Shown: positions 1 through 8,818 of the stretch, piece by piece
Layout of the letters: every line of letters begins with the position of its first letter
Numbering within the stretch: position 1 is the first letter of the stretch
Assembly: GCF_014636315.1 (NCBI RefSeq)
Contig: NZ_BMED01000001.1
Coordinates: forward strand, 496,316-560,315
Reading direction: 5' to 3'
Length of the DNA: 64,000 nt
DNA from: Parundibacterium terreum
GTDB taxonomy: Bacteria > Pseudomonadota > Gammaproteobacteria > Burkholderiales > Burkholderiaceae_D
Position numbers and translations under genes: made by a program
The notes under the pieces: model-generated
Databases searched by the model: none
Seen by the model: the letters and a program-made list of their open reading frames with translations, nothing else
Told to the model about the DNA's origin: nothing

Positions 1-561
1 TCCGACATCATAGGCGGCATCGCCATCGTCGGCGCAGAACCGCGCCAGGCGGAATGGCGCGAACAACTGGCCTTCCTGCAAAACTCGGTGGGCGCGATTG
101 CCGGTCCTTTCGACAGCTTTCTGGCGCTGCGCGGCGTGAAGACACTGGATATCCGCATGGAGCGCCATTGCAAGAGCGCTCTGGACCTGGCGACCTGGCT
201 GCAGGCGCAACCGGAAGTACAGCATGTGTATTACCCCGGTCTGACCTCGCATCCCCAGCATGAACTGGCCCTGCGCCAGATGGACGGCTTCGGCGGCATC
301 ATCTCCATAGAACTGCGCACCGACCTGGCCGGCGCGCGCCGCTTCCTGGAGCGCTGCGAAGTGTTTGCACTGGCAGAAAGCCTGGGCGGCGTAGAGAGCC
401 TGATCGAGCATCCGGCCATCATGACGCATGCTACTATCCCGGCCGCGCAGCGTGCGGCGCTGGGCATCACCGACTCCTTCGTGCGCCTGTCGGTCGGCAT
501 TGAAGACGTAGAAGACTTGCGCAAGGATTTGCGCAATGCGCTGGATACGATCAAGGCCTGA
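1..561 (+). CDS. Trans-sulfuration PLP enzyme, C-terminal part (cystathionine gamma-synthase/beta-lyase family)
   Basis: The reading frame is open from base 1, so the 5' part lies outside the window. The visible 186 residues begin at SDIIGG, which in this family follows just after the PLP-binding lysine. They continue with the family's conserved GPFDSFLALRGVKTL and ESLGGVESLIEHPA segments and a normal C-terminus. Family members catalyse PLP-dependent gamma-replacement, beta-elimination or gamma-elimination in methionine/cysteine metabolism. The fragment cannot separate MetB, MetC, MetZ and cystathionine gamma-lyase, so no symbol is given. A hairpin terminator follows directly. Family assignment is firm; substrate is unknown. 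Confidence 0.9.
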   Translation, partial: SDIIGGIAIVGAEPRQAEWREQLAFLQNSVGAIAGPFDSFLALRGVKTLDIRMERHCKSALDLATWLQAQPEVQHVYYPGLTSHPQHELALRQMDGFGGIISIELRTDLAGARRFLERCEVFALAESLGGVESLIEHPAIMTHATIPAAQRAALGITDSFVRLSVGIEDVEDLRKDLRNALDTIKA

Positions 562-578
562 TTTTTCTGTTTTATTGC

Positions 579-616
579 AAAAAGCTTTGCTCCTTTATCG
601 GGGCAGGGCTTTTTTC
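579..616 (+). terminator. Rho-independent terminator between convergent genes
   Basis: A stem of AAAAGCTTTGCTCC pairs, with a few G-U pairs, with GGGGCAGGGCTTTTTT and ends in a T-run. It starts 17 nt after the stop of the trans-sulfuration gene and ends next to the stop of the convergent oxidoreductase. The A-rich left flank could let it work on both strands. Confidence 0.7.
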
Positions 617-617
617 T

Positions 618-1295
618 TTATGGTTTACATAAGGCCGTTATATCAGCCGGCTCGAGTATGCTCTTCGCTGGCACGCTCCCTCCCCCAGCCGCCAGCAGTA
701 TCATCACCCGCCCCATCTGTTCGGTCGTCGTAATCGAATTTGGAAACCACTTCCTCAGCAAAGGCAGCAGAGGCGCCGTCAACTGGTATATCGTGTCATA
801 TAGCTTCGTCTTGGAGCGGATGCCGTGCAATGGCTGTATTGCCCCCGGGCGCATCATGTATGCTGCCTTGAAAGGCAGGCGCAATAAAGCATTCTCGGTC
901 TTGCCCTTGACCCTGGCCCACATGCTGCTGCCCTTCTCGCTGCTGTCGGTGCTGGCGCCGGACACATAGATGAAAATCATCGCTGGATTGTGCGCTGCCA
1001 ATACCTGAGCCGCGGCCATCGTAATGTCATAGGTGATGCGGTGATAGGCCTGCTCCTTCATGCCGGCAGAGGAGATGCCCAGGCAAAAGAAACAGGCATC
1101 GTAGCCGCTCAGTTCCGTCGCAATGAAACTGAAGTCAAAGAAATCGCGATGCACCAGTTCACGTAGCTTGGCATGCTGCATGCCGGTAGGCGTGCGCACT
1201 ATCGACAAGATGCTTTCTACCTTGCTATCCAGCAGGCATTCACGCAGCACTCCCTGCCCGACCATGCCGCTGGCGCCGAAGATAATCACTTTCAT
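618..1295 (-). CDS. NAD(P)-binding Rossmann-fold oxidoreductase (atypical SDR, NAD-dependent epimerase-like)
   Basis: The start was set at the ATG giving MKVIIFGASGMVGQGV, a classic N-terminal GxxGxxG dinucleotide-binding loop, with an AAGGGA ribosome-binding site upstream. The 225-residue product then shows a conserved CFFCLGISS strand and a YVSGAST segment typical of small atypical SDR proteins, followed by a proline-rich MRPGAIQP region. The start codon overlaps the stop of the upstream MBL-fold gene in an ATGA arrangement, so the two are probably translationally coupled. Substrate is unknown. The oxidoreductase fold is secure. Confidence 0.8.
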   Translation of the reverse strand: MKVIIFGASGMVGQGVLRECLLDSKVESILSIVRTPTGMQHAKLRELVHRDFFDFSFIATELSGYDACFFCLGISSAGMKEQAYHRITYDITMAAAQVLAAHNPAMIFIYVSGASTDSSEKGSSMWARVKGKTENALLRLPFKAAYMMRPGAIQPLHGIRSKTKLYDTIYQLTAPLLPLLRKWFPNSITTTEQMGRVMILLAAGGGSVPAKSILEPADITALCKP

Positions 1296-2503
1296 TGTGC
1301 TTCCCTTGTTAAAGATTGGGTCAAGTTTGCGGCAGATGGCGCAGGCAATTGCGGCCACCAATGTGTAACGATGGCGGATTGCGGCACATTGGCCGGCTCC
1401 AGGCTTTCGCCCGGGCGCGGGATGGCGATGCGCACATTGCTCTGCTCCGCTGCGGCCAGCGCGCGGTCCATGGGTTCAGTCCAGCTATGGTAGGCCAGGT
1501 TCAACAAGCCATGATGTACGGGCAGCGTTAGCTTACCCTTCACCATCTGCTGCGCCTGTATCGCCTGCTCCGGGTTCAGGTGCCAGTCCGGCCAGGCTTC
1601 GTCATATTCGCCGATCTGCATCAAGCTGAGGTCGAACGGCCCCAGCCGCTGGCCTATCTCGCTAAACTGCTGCGTCATGCCGGTATCGCCGCTGTAGTAC
1701 ACGCGCTGGTCACCAGCGATGATTGCAAACCCGGCCCACAAGGTCTTGTCCCGGTCCACCAGATAACGGCCCGAGGTATGGCGCGCGGGGACGGCAACGA
1801 TCTCCACTCCCGGCAGCTTGCTGCTCTCCCACCAGTCCAGCTCCACTATGCGTTCCTCGGCAATACCCCAGCCTGCGAGACGCGCGCCCACACCCAGCGG
1901 CACGATGAACTTCGTATTCCATGCCTTCATCGCCGCAATGGTGACGATTGTGGCCTTGTCCAGATGATCGTAATGGTCATGCGAGATCAATACCGCGTCC
2001 ACCGGCGGCAGATCCTCAAGTGCGACAGGCGGCGCATACCAGCGCTTCGGCCCCGCCCAGCTTACCGGCGAAGCACGCTCGCTCCATATTGGATCGGTAA
2101 GCACCGCATGACCACCTATCTCCACCAGAGTAGTCGCATGGCCCAGCCAGGTGGCACGCAAGCCTGATACCGGTGGCGTCGCAAAACGCAAGTGATCGCC
2201 CTGCATAACTGGCACTACTTGCTTGGGCGCAGCGTCATCGCTGGCGTGAAAGGCACCCATGATAATTTTCCACAAATCATCGTTTGCCAGCGGCTGCGGA
2301 TTATGGAAGCGCCCGTCATGCCATTGCGGCGAAGCCTGCATGCGCGCCAGCCGCGCACCTTGTGCCGACTCGCCTAGCGCATCCCAGGCCTGCGCCAGCG
2401 CCGCTGAAAATCCTACCGCCAGCAGCAATAGTCCGCCCACCAGCATCTTGCGCAGACTAAAGCGCCTATGTTGTGAGCGCATTGAAGCTTGTGACATATC
2501 CAT
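1292..2503 (-). CDS. MBL-fold metallohydrolase, NAPE-PLD/UlaG-like, membrane-anchored or exported
   Basis: This 403-residue protein starts with a basic stretch and a hydrophobic segment (about residues 19-38, ending ALAQA), which is a signal peptide or anchor. The metallo-beta-lactamase domain follows: GHATTLVEI near 121-129, the zinc motif SHDHYDHLD with H175, H177, D179 and H180, then SGDTG and a late HHG. The layout matches MBL proteins related to N-acyl-phosphatidylethanolamine phospholipase D, which are metal-dependent phosphodiesterases. Actual substrate is unknown. It overlaps the downstream oxidoreductase by 4 bp and diverges from an HxlR regulator. Confidence 0.85.
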   Translation of the reverse strand: MDMSQASMRSQHRRFSLRKMLVGGLLLLAVGFSAALAQAWDALGESAQGARLARMQASPQWHDGRFHNPQPLANDDLWKIIMGAFHASDDAAPKQVVPVMQGDHLRFATPPVSGLRATWLGHATTLVEIGGHAVLTDPIWSERASPVSWAGPKRWYAPPVALEDLPPVDAVLISHDHYDHLDKATIVTIAAMKAWNTKFIVPLGVGARLAGWGIAEERIVELDWWESSKLPGVEIVAVPARHTSGRYLVDRDKTLWAGFAIIAGDQRVYYSGDTGMTQQFSEIGQRLGPFDLSLMQIGEYDEAWPDWHLNPEQAIQAQQMVKGKLTLPVHHGLLNLAYHSWTEPMDRALAAAEQSNVRIAIPRPGESLEPANVPQSAIVTHWWPQLPAPSAANLTQSLTREAQ

Positions 2504-2620
2504 TCTCTTTACTTTGAATTCTGTTCGGCTAAGAAATCTTATCCATTAGCAAGCATTGCCAATACCGCTGTCGGCCACTAAGATAAGGTCAATAGTCACC
2601 AATGTAAATAAGGTTCCCAA

Positions 2621-3100
2621 ATGACCCATACTAACCTCAAGGTAACTAATGGCGCAGATACGGCAGGCGTCATTGATTACAGCTCTTGCGAGTCGCTTGA
2701 TGCGGACGGCGACCTGCTGGCCAGGGAAATCGTGTCACGGGTGGCAGAAACCTGGTCGCTGTGGGTCTTGCATGTATTGCACGAGCGCGGCTGCCTGCGC
2801 TTTTCCAAACTGATGAACGAAGTGAGCGGCATCAGCCAGAAGATGCTGACCAAGACTGTGCGCCAACTGGAGCGAGATGGCTTGCTCACGCGCACCATGT
2901 ATATGGAAGTGCCGCCTCGGGTGGAATACCAGATCACGCCCATGGGCACCGAATTACTGGCAGCAGTAAATCCGGTATGGAACTGGATAGTCGGCAAGCT
3001 ACCGGAATTTCGTGCTGCGCGGGCACGGCATGATGCATTGAATACTGCGGAGGATAAAGTGCAGAAAATCAGCATGGGCCGCGTGGTAAGCGGCAGTTAA
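2621..3100 (+). CDS. HxlR-family winged-helix transcriptional regulator
   Basis: The 159-residue protein carries the HxlR winged helix in the middle: WSLWVLHVLHERGCLRFSKL, then ISQKMLTKTVRQLERDGLL as the recognition helix and a PPRVEYQITPMGTEL wing. A cysteine near residue 22 (SSCES) is a possible redox or electrophile sensor, as in many HxlR proteins; this is inference. It is transcribed away from the MBL/oxidoreductase pair across a 117-bp gap, which makes that pair its likely target. The gap holds CTTATC at 2537-2542 and GATAAG near 2581-2586, an inverted pair that could be an operator. Confidence 0.88.
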   Translation: MTHTNLKVTNGADTAGVIDYSSCESLDADGDLLAREIVSRVAETWSLWVLHVLHERGCLRFSKLMNEVSGISQKMLTKTVRQLERDGLLTRTMYMEVPPRVEYQITPMGTELLAAVNPVWNWIVGKLPEFRAARARHDALNTAEDKVQKISMGRVVSGS

Positions 3101-3187
3101 AACATTTGCCATTCGATGCGATATGTCGCTCGCTATTTTTTCATCCATTTGCAGTAATGCCTGGTTTTCCATGAACAGATAAACTTC

Positions 3188-5806
3188 ATGAAGCAACTTC
3201 TTGAACGCGACTCTTTTCTATTAAAGCTGGCTGCAGAGCTCGCCTCCGCCCAGGAACATGGGCGCGTCGTGCTGATCGCCGGCGAAGCGGGCATAGGAAA
3301 GACCAGCCTTCTGGAGCGCTTCATTGAACAGCTCCCCGGCAATACCGTCTACTGCGGAGGCTGCGAGGCACTGATGACGCCGAGGCCGCTGGGCCCCCTG
3401 TACGATATCGCGCGCGCTGGGCTCCCCGTATTGAAGTCGGCACTGGAAAACGGTGCTGACCGGGCTACGCTATTTTCCATCGTGCTGGACAAACTGCTGG
3501 GTTCCAACATCCCTGCCATCATGGTGCTGGAAGATGTGCACTGGGCAGATGCCGCTACGCTAGACCTGATCAAATTTCTCGGCCGCCGCATTCATCTGTC
3601 GCACTCCTTGCTGGTACTCAGTTTTCGTGACGACGAAGTCACGGCAGCACATCCGCTACGCGCTGTCCTTGGCGACATACCCGCCAGCCGTATGACACGC
3701 CTGAAACTACCGGCCTTGTCCGCAGACGCCGTCAGCACCATGGCCGAAATGGCGACGTTGGCGCGCGAAGTTAACACTACCGCCGGCACCCGCCTGGACC
3801 ATCTTTTTGCTGTAACAGAAGGCAATCCTTTTTTCGTCACAGAGATATTGTCCCAACCCGACGAGCAGGTGCCCGCCTCGATCCGCGACGCCATCTTTGC
3901 CAGGGTCAACCGCTTGTCCAAACCGGCAAGCAATATACTTGAAGTTGCCGCACTGGTGCCGCGCAGCGTTGAACTTGCCATCCTTGATGCCGTGGTAAAA
4001 GACAGCCAGGGTGCTAGCGATGAATGCATCGCCAGCGGCTTGCTGATTGCCGATGGAAACAGCCTGCGCTTTCGCCATGAACTGGCCCGTATCGCAGTCG
4101 CTGATGCCGTGCCGCCCGCGCGGCGCCGCAGCCTGCATACTCTACTGCTAGCGGCACTGGACAAGCCGGATAGCGCGGCGCCACTGGCACGCCGGGTTCA
4201 CCATGCGGTTTGTGCCGGCGATGGACCGGCAGTACTGAGATTGGCCCCGCTTGCCGCGCACGAAGCGACACTGCGAGGAGCAAGGCGCGAGGCCGCAGCG
4301 CACTGCCGTGCCGCGCTGGATTTTGCCGACGCCTTGCCCGCCGCCGAACAGGCCATCCTGCTGGAACATTATGCACAGCACTGCTTTGAACTGAACGACT
4401 ATCAAAATGCGGACCAGGCACTCCTGCACGCGATAGACCTGTTCGCGGGGAAAAATGACAGCAAGAGCCAGAGCATTGCCCTGGCGGCGCGGGCCAAGTT
4501 GCTGGTGCGCATGCTGCGCAACGCTGATGCAGATGCTGCCTGCCTGCAAGCGATGCAGCTCGCCGACCTGGCGCAAAGTCCCGCCGAGCAAGCCGTCAGC
4601 TATGCAACCTGGTCTTATCTGCGCATGCTGAATCGGGACTACCATGAAGCGATTGCCTGGGGCGAGAAAGCGATAAGGCTTGCTAAACAAAGCAAGGACA
4701 CAGCGACACTCGCGGCAGCACACAATTCCATGGGGGCTGCCATGCTGTTCACCGACTACGATCAAGGCTGCTCGGCTGTACTGAGCAGCCTGCGCATTGC
4801 CTCCGGGCTCAGCGACGGCGGTGCCGCAGTGGCGGATGCCTATGTGATGCTGAGCACCGGCTCAGCGGAAGTGTTTCAGTTCATCAATGCCGAGCGCTAT
4901 CTTTCGGAAGGACTGGCGTTCACGCGTGAGCATGATCTGGACCGCTTTACCGGCTACATGGAAGCCTGGCAGGCTGTGATGGAAATCTACCAGGGACACT
5001 GGGACCACGGCGGAGCCCGTGCCAATGCCTTGCTGGAGCGCGAAAAATTCGGTTCCACCAATCGCGTCACCGCATTGATTGCCCTTGGGCGTCTGCGCAC
5101 GCGGCGCGGCGACCCGGGTGCTCGTGAAGTACTCGATGAGGCGCTTTTATTGGCAAATCAAAGCGGCACCCTGCAGCGGGTCGCGCCGGTACGCTGCATA
5201 CGTGCAGAAGCGGCCTGGCTGGCCGGAGACGATGCTGCCGCGGCAAAAGAAGCCTCGGCAGTGCTGGATCTGGCGCAGGCAAAGGGTCATCCTTGGTTTC
5301 TTGGCGAAATCGCATTCCAGCTATGGCGTGCAGGACAGCTTGAGCAGGTGCCGCAGGAATGCGCGGCACCGTATCTGGATCAAATGCAAGGACGATGGGA
5401 GTCCGCTGCGCGTTTCTGGAAGGAACTCGGATGCCCGTATGAGCAAGCCAGGGCCTTGAGCGACGGCGATGAAGCGGCGCAAAAGCTCGCACTTGAAATT
5501 TTCGATAGCCTGCAGGCCGCACCTATGGCCAACTGGCTGCGAAGGCGCATGCGCAGTGAAGGCGTGCGTGCGATTCCACGCGGGCCGCATCCATCCACGC
5601 GCAGCCATCCGGCCGGCCTGACCAGCCGCGAAATCCAGATCCTGGGTCTGCTTGCTGATGGCTTGCAAAACAGCCAGATTGCGCAAAAACTTTCTCGCTC
5701 GCCAAGAACCATCGACCATCACGTTGCAGGCATCTATGCCAAGCTGGAAGTGGGATCGCGAATAGAAGCAATCCAGGCGGCACGAAAACTTGGCTTGATT
5801 GCCTAG
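3188..5806 (+). CDS. LuxR-family regulator with N-terminal AAA/STAND-type ATPase (LAL-type)
   Basis: An 872-residue regulator with the domain order of the large ATP-binding LuxR (LAL/MalT-like) class. Walker A GEAGIGKTS is at 32-40 and Walker B IMVLEDVHWAD at 111-121. A long helical, TPR-like region rich in Ala/Leu runs from about 350 to 780. The C-terminal LuxR helix-turn-helix spans 810-872 (GLTSREIQILGLLADG, then RSPRTIDHHVAGIYAKL). Such proteins are usually ligand-gated activators. The nearest downstream gene on the same strand is the DUF4242 gene, a candidate target. No strong ribosome-binding site is visible before the ATG. Confidence 0.92.
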   Translation: MKQLLERDSFLLKLAAELASAQEHGRVVLIAGEAGIGKTSLLERFIEQLPGNTVYCGGCEALMTPRPLGPLYDIARAGLPVLKSALENGADRATLFSIVLDKLLGSNIPAIMVLEDVHWADAATLDLIKFLGRRIHLSHSLLVLSFRDDEVTAAHPLRAVLGDIPASRMTRLKLPALSADAVSTMAEMATLAREVNTTAGTRLDHLFAVTEGNPFFVTEILSQPDEQVPASIRDAIFARVNRLSKPASNILEVAALVPRSVELAILDAVVKDSQGASDECIASGLLIADGNSLRFRHELARIAVADAVPPARRRSLHTLLLAALDKPDSAAPLARRVHHAVCAGDGPAVLRLAPLAAHEATLRGARREAAAHCRAALDFADALPAAEQAILLEHYAQHCFELNDYQNADQALLHAIDLFAGKNDSKSQSIALAARAKLLVRMLRNADADAACLQAMQLADLAQSPAEQAVSYATWSYLRMLNRDYHEAIAWGEKAIRLAKQSKDTATLAAAHNSMGAAMLFTDYDQGCSAVLSSLRIASGLSDGGAAVADAYVMLSTGSAEVFQFINAERYLSEGLAFTREHDLDRFTGYMEAWQAVMEIYQGHWDHGGARANALLEREKFGSTNRVTALIALGRLRTRRGDPGAREVLDEALLLANQSGTLQRVAPVRCIRAEAAWLAGDDAAAAKEASAVLDLAQAKGHPWFLGEIAFQLWRAGQLEQVPQECAAPYLDQMQGRWESAARFWKELGCPYEQARALSDGDEAAQKLALEIFDSLQAAPMANWLRRRMRSEGVRAIPRGPHPSTRSHPAGLTSREIQILGLLADGLQNSQIAQKLSRSPRTIDHHVAGIYAKLEVGSRIEAIQAARKLGLIA

Positions 5807-5932
5807 CCTGATTGCCTAAATTAGGTGGCGCCGCTCGCCAAAATAGGCAATGCCACCCTGTCAACAATAGTTACGCGCCCCTATCCTGATCACACGGCAC
5901 ACTTATCGCCGCAACATCTACAGGAGCTCACC

Positions 5933-6208
5933 ATGCCACGCTATCTCGTTGAACGGAATTTTCCTCAAGGCCTGTCCATCCCCATGACCCAGGAAGGCAG
6001 CGCAATCTGCCGCACGGTGGTCGACGCCAATGCCGAGGACGGCGTGACCTGGGTGCATTCCTATGTAAATCCGGAGCATACCAAAACCTTCTGCATCTAC
6101 GATGCCGCCACACCGGAAGCAATCCGCCAAGCGGCAAAGCGCAATGAGCTGCCGGTGGACAACATCACCGAAGTCAGCGTACTGGATCCGTATTTTTATC
6201 GCGCCTGA
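5933..6208 (+). CDS. DUF4242 family small protein (SCO4226-like, possible metal binding)
   Basis: The start was placed at MPRYLVERNF because AGGAG lies 6 nt before that ATG; an upstream ATG in frame has no such site. The 91-residue product matches the DUF4242 family: an MPRYLVERNFP start, a VTWVHSYVNPEHTKTFCIYDA core and a VTEVSVLDPYFY-like end. The known Streptomyces member SCO4226 binds nickel; whether this one does is not shown here. The gene lies alone between the LAL regulator and a convergent TetR gene. An inverted repeat GGTGGC...GCCACC (about 5824-5857) lies upstream. Confidence 0.8.
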   Translation: MPRYLVERNFPQGLSIPMTQEGSAICRTVVDANAEDGVTWVHSYVNPEHTKTFCIYDAATPEAIRQAAKRNELPVDNITEVSVLDPYFYRA

Positions 6209-6232
6209 TTGAGTGCGGGCTCCGGACTGCCA

Positions 6233-6820
6233 TCAAGCCGGCGCCTTCAAGCCTTCCAGCGCAAAATCAACAATTGCGTGCAAGGCTTCCTGGCTGGCGC
6301 CGCCCTTGGCGCTGACTTTCAAGCCCAGCAAGGTGGAGCTAAGAAAACTGGCGGCAATGCGCGGTTGCAAGGAGGCCCGAATCTCGCCTTTTTTTTGGCC
6401 GTCAGAGACCACTCGTTCCAGCGTCGATTCCAGCAAGGTACCGCCGGATTGCAAGATGTCGTTGACATCCTTGTCGGTCTGGCCAAACTCGGAAACCGCA
6501 TTGACACCCATGCAGCCCATAGCCTGATGCTCGGCGGTGCCGCTGGCTATTTCCAGCAACACCTTGCGGATCGCCAGTATGGATGAGCTTTCGCCGCGCA
6601 GACACAGCAGCAGATTGCCGACGCTGTCGCTGACGTAACGCTGCAATGCCTCCAGGTAGAGCTGGTGCTTGTCGCCAAAGGTGTCATACATGCTTTGGCG
6701 GCCTATGCCCATGCCTGCCAGCAAGTCGTCGGTAGACGTCCCCTCATAGCCCTTTTCCCAGAAAACGGCCATCGCCTTATGCACTGCTTCTTCGCGGTTG
6801 AATTCTTTTTTCCTCGCCAT
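6233..6820 (-). CDS. TetR/AcrR-family repressor, probably autoregulated and translated from a leaderless mRNA
   Basis: The start was set at MARKKEFNREEAV (195 residues), the usual TetR N-terminus. Its helix-turn-helix is STDDLLAGMGIGRQSMYDTFGDK. A C-terminal domain with MGCMGVNAVSEFG resembles regulators that respond to electrophiles, quinones or aldehydes. The upstream ATG at 6862 is rejected because a promoter lies between the two: TTGACA (6850-6855), a 17-bp spacer and TATAGT (6827-6832). That puts transcription start at or next to the ATG, which explains why no Shine-Dalgarno sequence is present. The likely operator overlaps the -35 element. Confidence 0.9.
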   Translation of the reverse strand: MARKKEFNREEAVHKAMAVFWEKGYEGTSTDDLLAGMGIGRQSMYDTFGDKHQLYLEALQRYVSDSVGNLLLCLRGESSSILAIRKVLLEIASGTAEHQAMGCMGVNAVSEFGQTDKDVNDILQSGGTLLESTLERVVSDGQKKGEIRASLQPRIAASFLSSTLLGLKVSAKGGASQEALHAIVDFALEGLKAPA

Positions 6821-6826
6821 GGCGGG

Positions 6827-6855
6827 ACTATAGAATTTATGGACTGATCTGTCAA
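6827..6855 (-). promoter_or_regulatory. Promoter of the TetR gene with embedded operator
   Basis: On the minus strand TTGACA is followed by 17 bp and TATAGT, a near-consensus sigma-70 promoter. GGACTGATCTGTC on the plus strand (6841-6853) overlaps the -35 box and the spacer. It differs by one base from the palindrome found twice upstream of the SDR gene. Confidence 0.7.
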
Positions 6856-6876
6856 TAAACACAGATAACAGAGGAT

Positions 6877-7788
6877 TCAGACCTTCTTGCTGACCGATGT
6901 CACAAAGTCAAGGAAGGCAACGACCTTGGCCGGCGGCAAATGCCGCGATGGATACAGCGCATACAAAGGGAAACGCTCATCCGGCCAGCCTTGCAGTATC
7001 TGCACCAGGCTGCCGTCTTTCAGATAATCTGCCACGCCGAGCGCCATGACCTGCGCCACTCCATGCCCTGCCCGGCAGATGCCATGCATGGTCCGCACAT
7101 CATTGATCACCAGACGGCCGGACATGGGCACGATGGTGACGGATTTACCTTTATGAAACTCCCATCGGAAGGGCCTGCCGGTTTCCGGATCGCGATACTG
7201 TATGCAGATATGCCCTGCTGTGCCCAGGTCGGCCGGCTTCTTCGGCATGCCGTGTTTTTTCAGGTAGGCCGGTGAAGCTACCGTCAGGATGGGCGTGTCC
7301 AGCAGCTTGCGCGCCACCAGCGTTGAAGCCTGCGGCTGGCCAAAACGGACTGCCACATCAAAGCCGTCTGCAACCAGGTCACCCAGGTGATCGCGGGTGA
7401 TGACCTCCAGTTCCAGCTCCGGGTAACGGCTGACAAAATTGCCCAGGTACGGCGCCAGCATCAGTTGGGAGAAAAAGGGATCGGCATTCACGCGCAAGCG
7501 TCCGCGCACTGTCGTTGCAGAATCGGAAACCAGGCTGGCGGCCTGCTCCATGCCTGCCAGCAAGGGCGTGATGTGCTCATGGAAGCGCCGCCCTTCATCA
7601 GTCAGCTTGACGGAGCGCGTGGTACGGTCAAACAGGCGTGCTCCCAGCCGGCCCTCCAGCCGAGCAATTGCACGGCTGACACCGGGCGGCGTCATGTCCA
7701 GCACTTCTGCCGCGCGCACAAAGCTGCCGGTATCCACCACCGCCGCAAATACACCCATTCCACTTGCCAGCCTGGCATCAAATGTCAT
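6877..7788 (-). CDS. LysR-family transcriptional regulator
   Basis: The 303-residue protein has an N-terminal LysR helix-turn-helix (VFAAVVDTGSFVRAAEVL, then PPGVSRAIARLEGRLGARLF) and an effector domain with RVNADPFFSQLMLAPYL and VAVRFGQPQASTLVARKL. This resembles the group that controls neighbouring reductase genes. A GGTGGG site precedes the ATG. It diverges from the NmrA-like gene at 7917, and the 128-bp gap contains a strong inverted repeat at 7815-7835. That suggests control of this gene pair. The effector is unknown. Confidence 0.9.
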   Translation of the reverse strand: MTFDARLASGMGVFAAVVDTGSFVRAAEVLDMTPPGVSRAIARLEGRLGARLFDRTTRSVKLTDEGRRFHEHITPLLAGMEQAASLVSDSATTVRGRLRVNADPFFSQLMLAPYLGNFVSRYPELELEVITRDHLGDLVADGFDVAVRFGQPQASTLVARKLLDTPILTVASPAYLKKHGMPKKPADLGTAGHICIQYRDPETGRPFRWEFHKGKSVTIVPMSGRLVINDVRTMHGICRAGHGVAQVMALGVADYLKDGSLVQILQGWPDERFPLYALYPSRHLPPAKVVAFLDFVTSVSKKV

Positions 7789-7814
7789 TTGCCACCCACC
7801 CCATTAGTAATTCT

Positions 7815-7835
7815 GTGTCACTTATCAAGTAACAC
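7815..7835. promoter_or_regulatory. Inverted-repeat operator candidate between LysR and NmrA-like genes
   Basis: Arms GTGTCACTT and AAGTAACAC are separated by ATC, with one mismatch over nine pairs. It lies midway between divergent start codons at 7788 and 7917, the usual place for a LysR-family site. Confidence 0.5.
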
Positions 7836-7916
7836 TCATGCTATCGCATAACAGAATCAAAGCATAGATAATTCACCCCGACGCAGCGCCCTGCTGCCCT
7901 CTATAAGGAAACGATC

Positions 7917-8780
7917 ATGATCACGATAATGGGAATTACCGGCCAGGTAGGCAGCGCATTGGCCGGCGAACTGTTGGCCGCAGGACAAAATGTGAGAGCA
8001 ATAGTGCGCAACACCGCCAAGGCGGCAGCCTGGGAAAAGAAAGGTGTTGAGCTGGCCGTGGCCGACGCGGCCGATGCTGGCGCACTGACCACTGCATTTT
8101 CCGGTTCAGACGCCGTCTTCATATTGCTGCCGCCTAATTTCGACCCTACTCCGGGCTTCCCCGAGAGCCGCGCCATCATTGCAGCACTGCATACGGCACT
8201 GCTGGCAGCAAGACCAAAAAGGATAGTATGCCTGTCAACGATAGGTGCGCAGGCCACGCAGGAAAACCTGCTGAACCAGTTACAGATCATGGAAAAGGCT
8301 TTTTCCGACTTACCCATGCCGACCGCGTTCATCCGCGCTGCGTGGTTCATGGAAAATGCTATCTGGGACATCGATCCTGCCGTGACCAGCGGCATCATCC
8401 CCAGCTTCCTGCAGCCGCTGGACAAGGCGGTGCCCATGATTGCCACCGCCGATATCGCCAGGCACGCCGCACGCCTGCTGCAGGAAGACTGGAACGGCCA
8501 GCGCATTATCGAACTGGAAGGCGCGCGCCTGACACCGAATCAGATAGCGGCCAGCTTCAGCCGCCTGCTCGGCAAACCCGTGCAGATGCAGGTAATTCCA
8601 AGGGCCGACTGGAAAGACCTGTTCACATCGCAGGGCATGAGCAACCCCTTGCCCCGCATGCAGATGCTGGACGGCTTCAACGAGGGCTGGATCTGCTTTG
8701 AAGGAGGTGCGGCAGAACAACTGACAGGCACGACCAGCTTTGAAGATGTGATCGCAGAAAAACTGCGCTCCATGGCCTGA
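7917..8780 (+). CDS. NmrA-like NAD(P)-binding protein (atypical SDR; NAD(P)H:quinone/azo reductase-like)
   Basis: The 287-residue protein begins MITIMGITGQVGSALAGELL, the GxxGxxG loop of NmrA-like atypical SDRs, preceded by AAGGAA. It continues with a VRAIVRNTAKA segment (NADP-phosphate contact region), FILLPPNF and CLSTIGAQ. The C-terminal part has the IATADIARHAARLL and NQIAASFSRLLGKPV elements seen in NmrA/QOR2-type proteins, which act as NADPH quinone reductases or redox sensors. A role in handling reactive small molecules, under the divergent LysR, is inference. Confidence 0.85.
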   Translation: MITIMGITGQVGSALAGELLAAGQNVRAIVRNTAKAAAWEKKGVELAVADAADAGALTTAFSGSDAVFILLPPNFDPTPGFPESRAIIAALHTALLAARPKRIVCLSTIGAQATQENLLNQLQIMEKAFSDLPMPTAFIRAAWFMENAIWDIDPAVTSGIIPSFLQPLDKAVPMIATADIARHAARLLQEDWNGQRIIELEGARLTPNQIAASFSRLLGKPVQMQVIPRADWKDLFTSQGMSNPLPRMQMLDGFNEGWICFEGGAAEQLTGTTSFEDVIAEKLRSMA

Positions 8781-8782
8781 TA

Positions 8783-8818
8783 GCCTGATGCCCGGCTGCC
8801 ACGCCCTGGGTATCAGGC
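8783..8818. terminator. Hairpin between convergent NmrA-like and SDR genes
   Basis: GCCTGATGCCC (8783-8793) pairs with GGGTATCAGGC (8808-8818), 11 pairs with one wobble, around a 14-nt loop. It overlaps the end of the SDR gene. No clear T-run follows, so it is a weak terminator or an RNA-stabilising hairpin. Confidence 0.4.

Noticed and set aside
4148..4765. 205-codon minus-strand ORF inside the LAL regulator gene
   Set aside because: Shadow frame of a well-supported 872-residue regulator.
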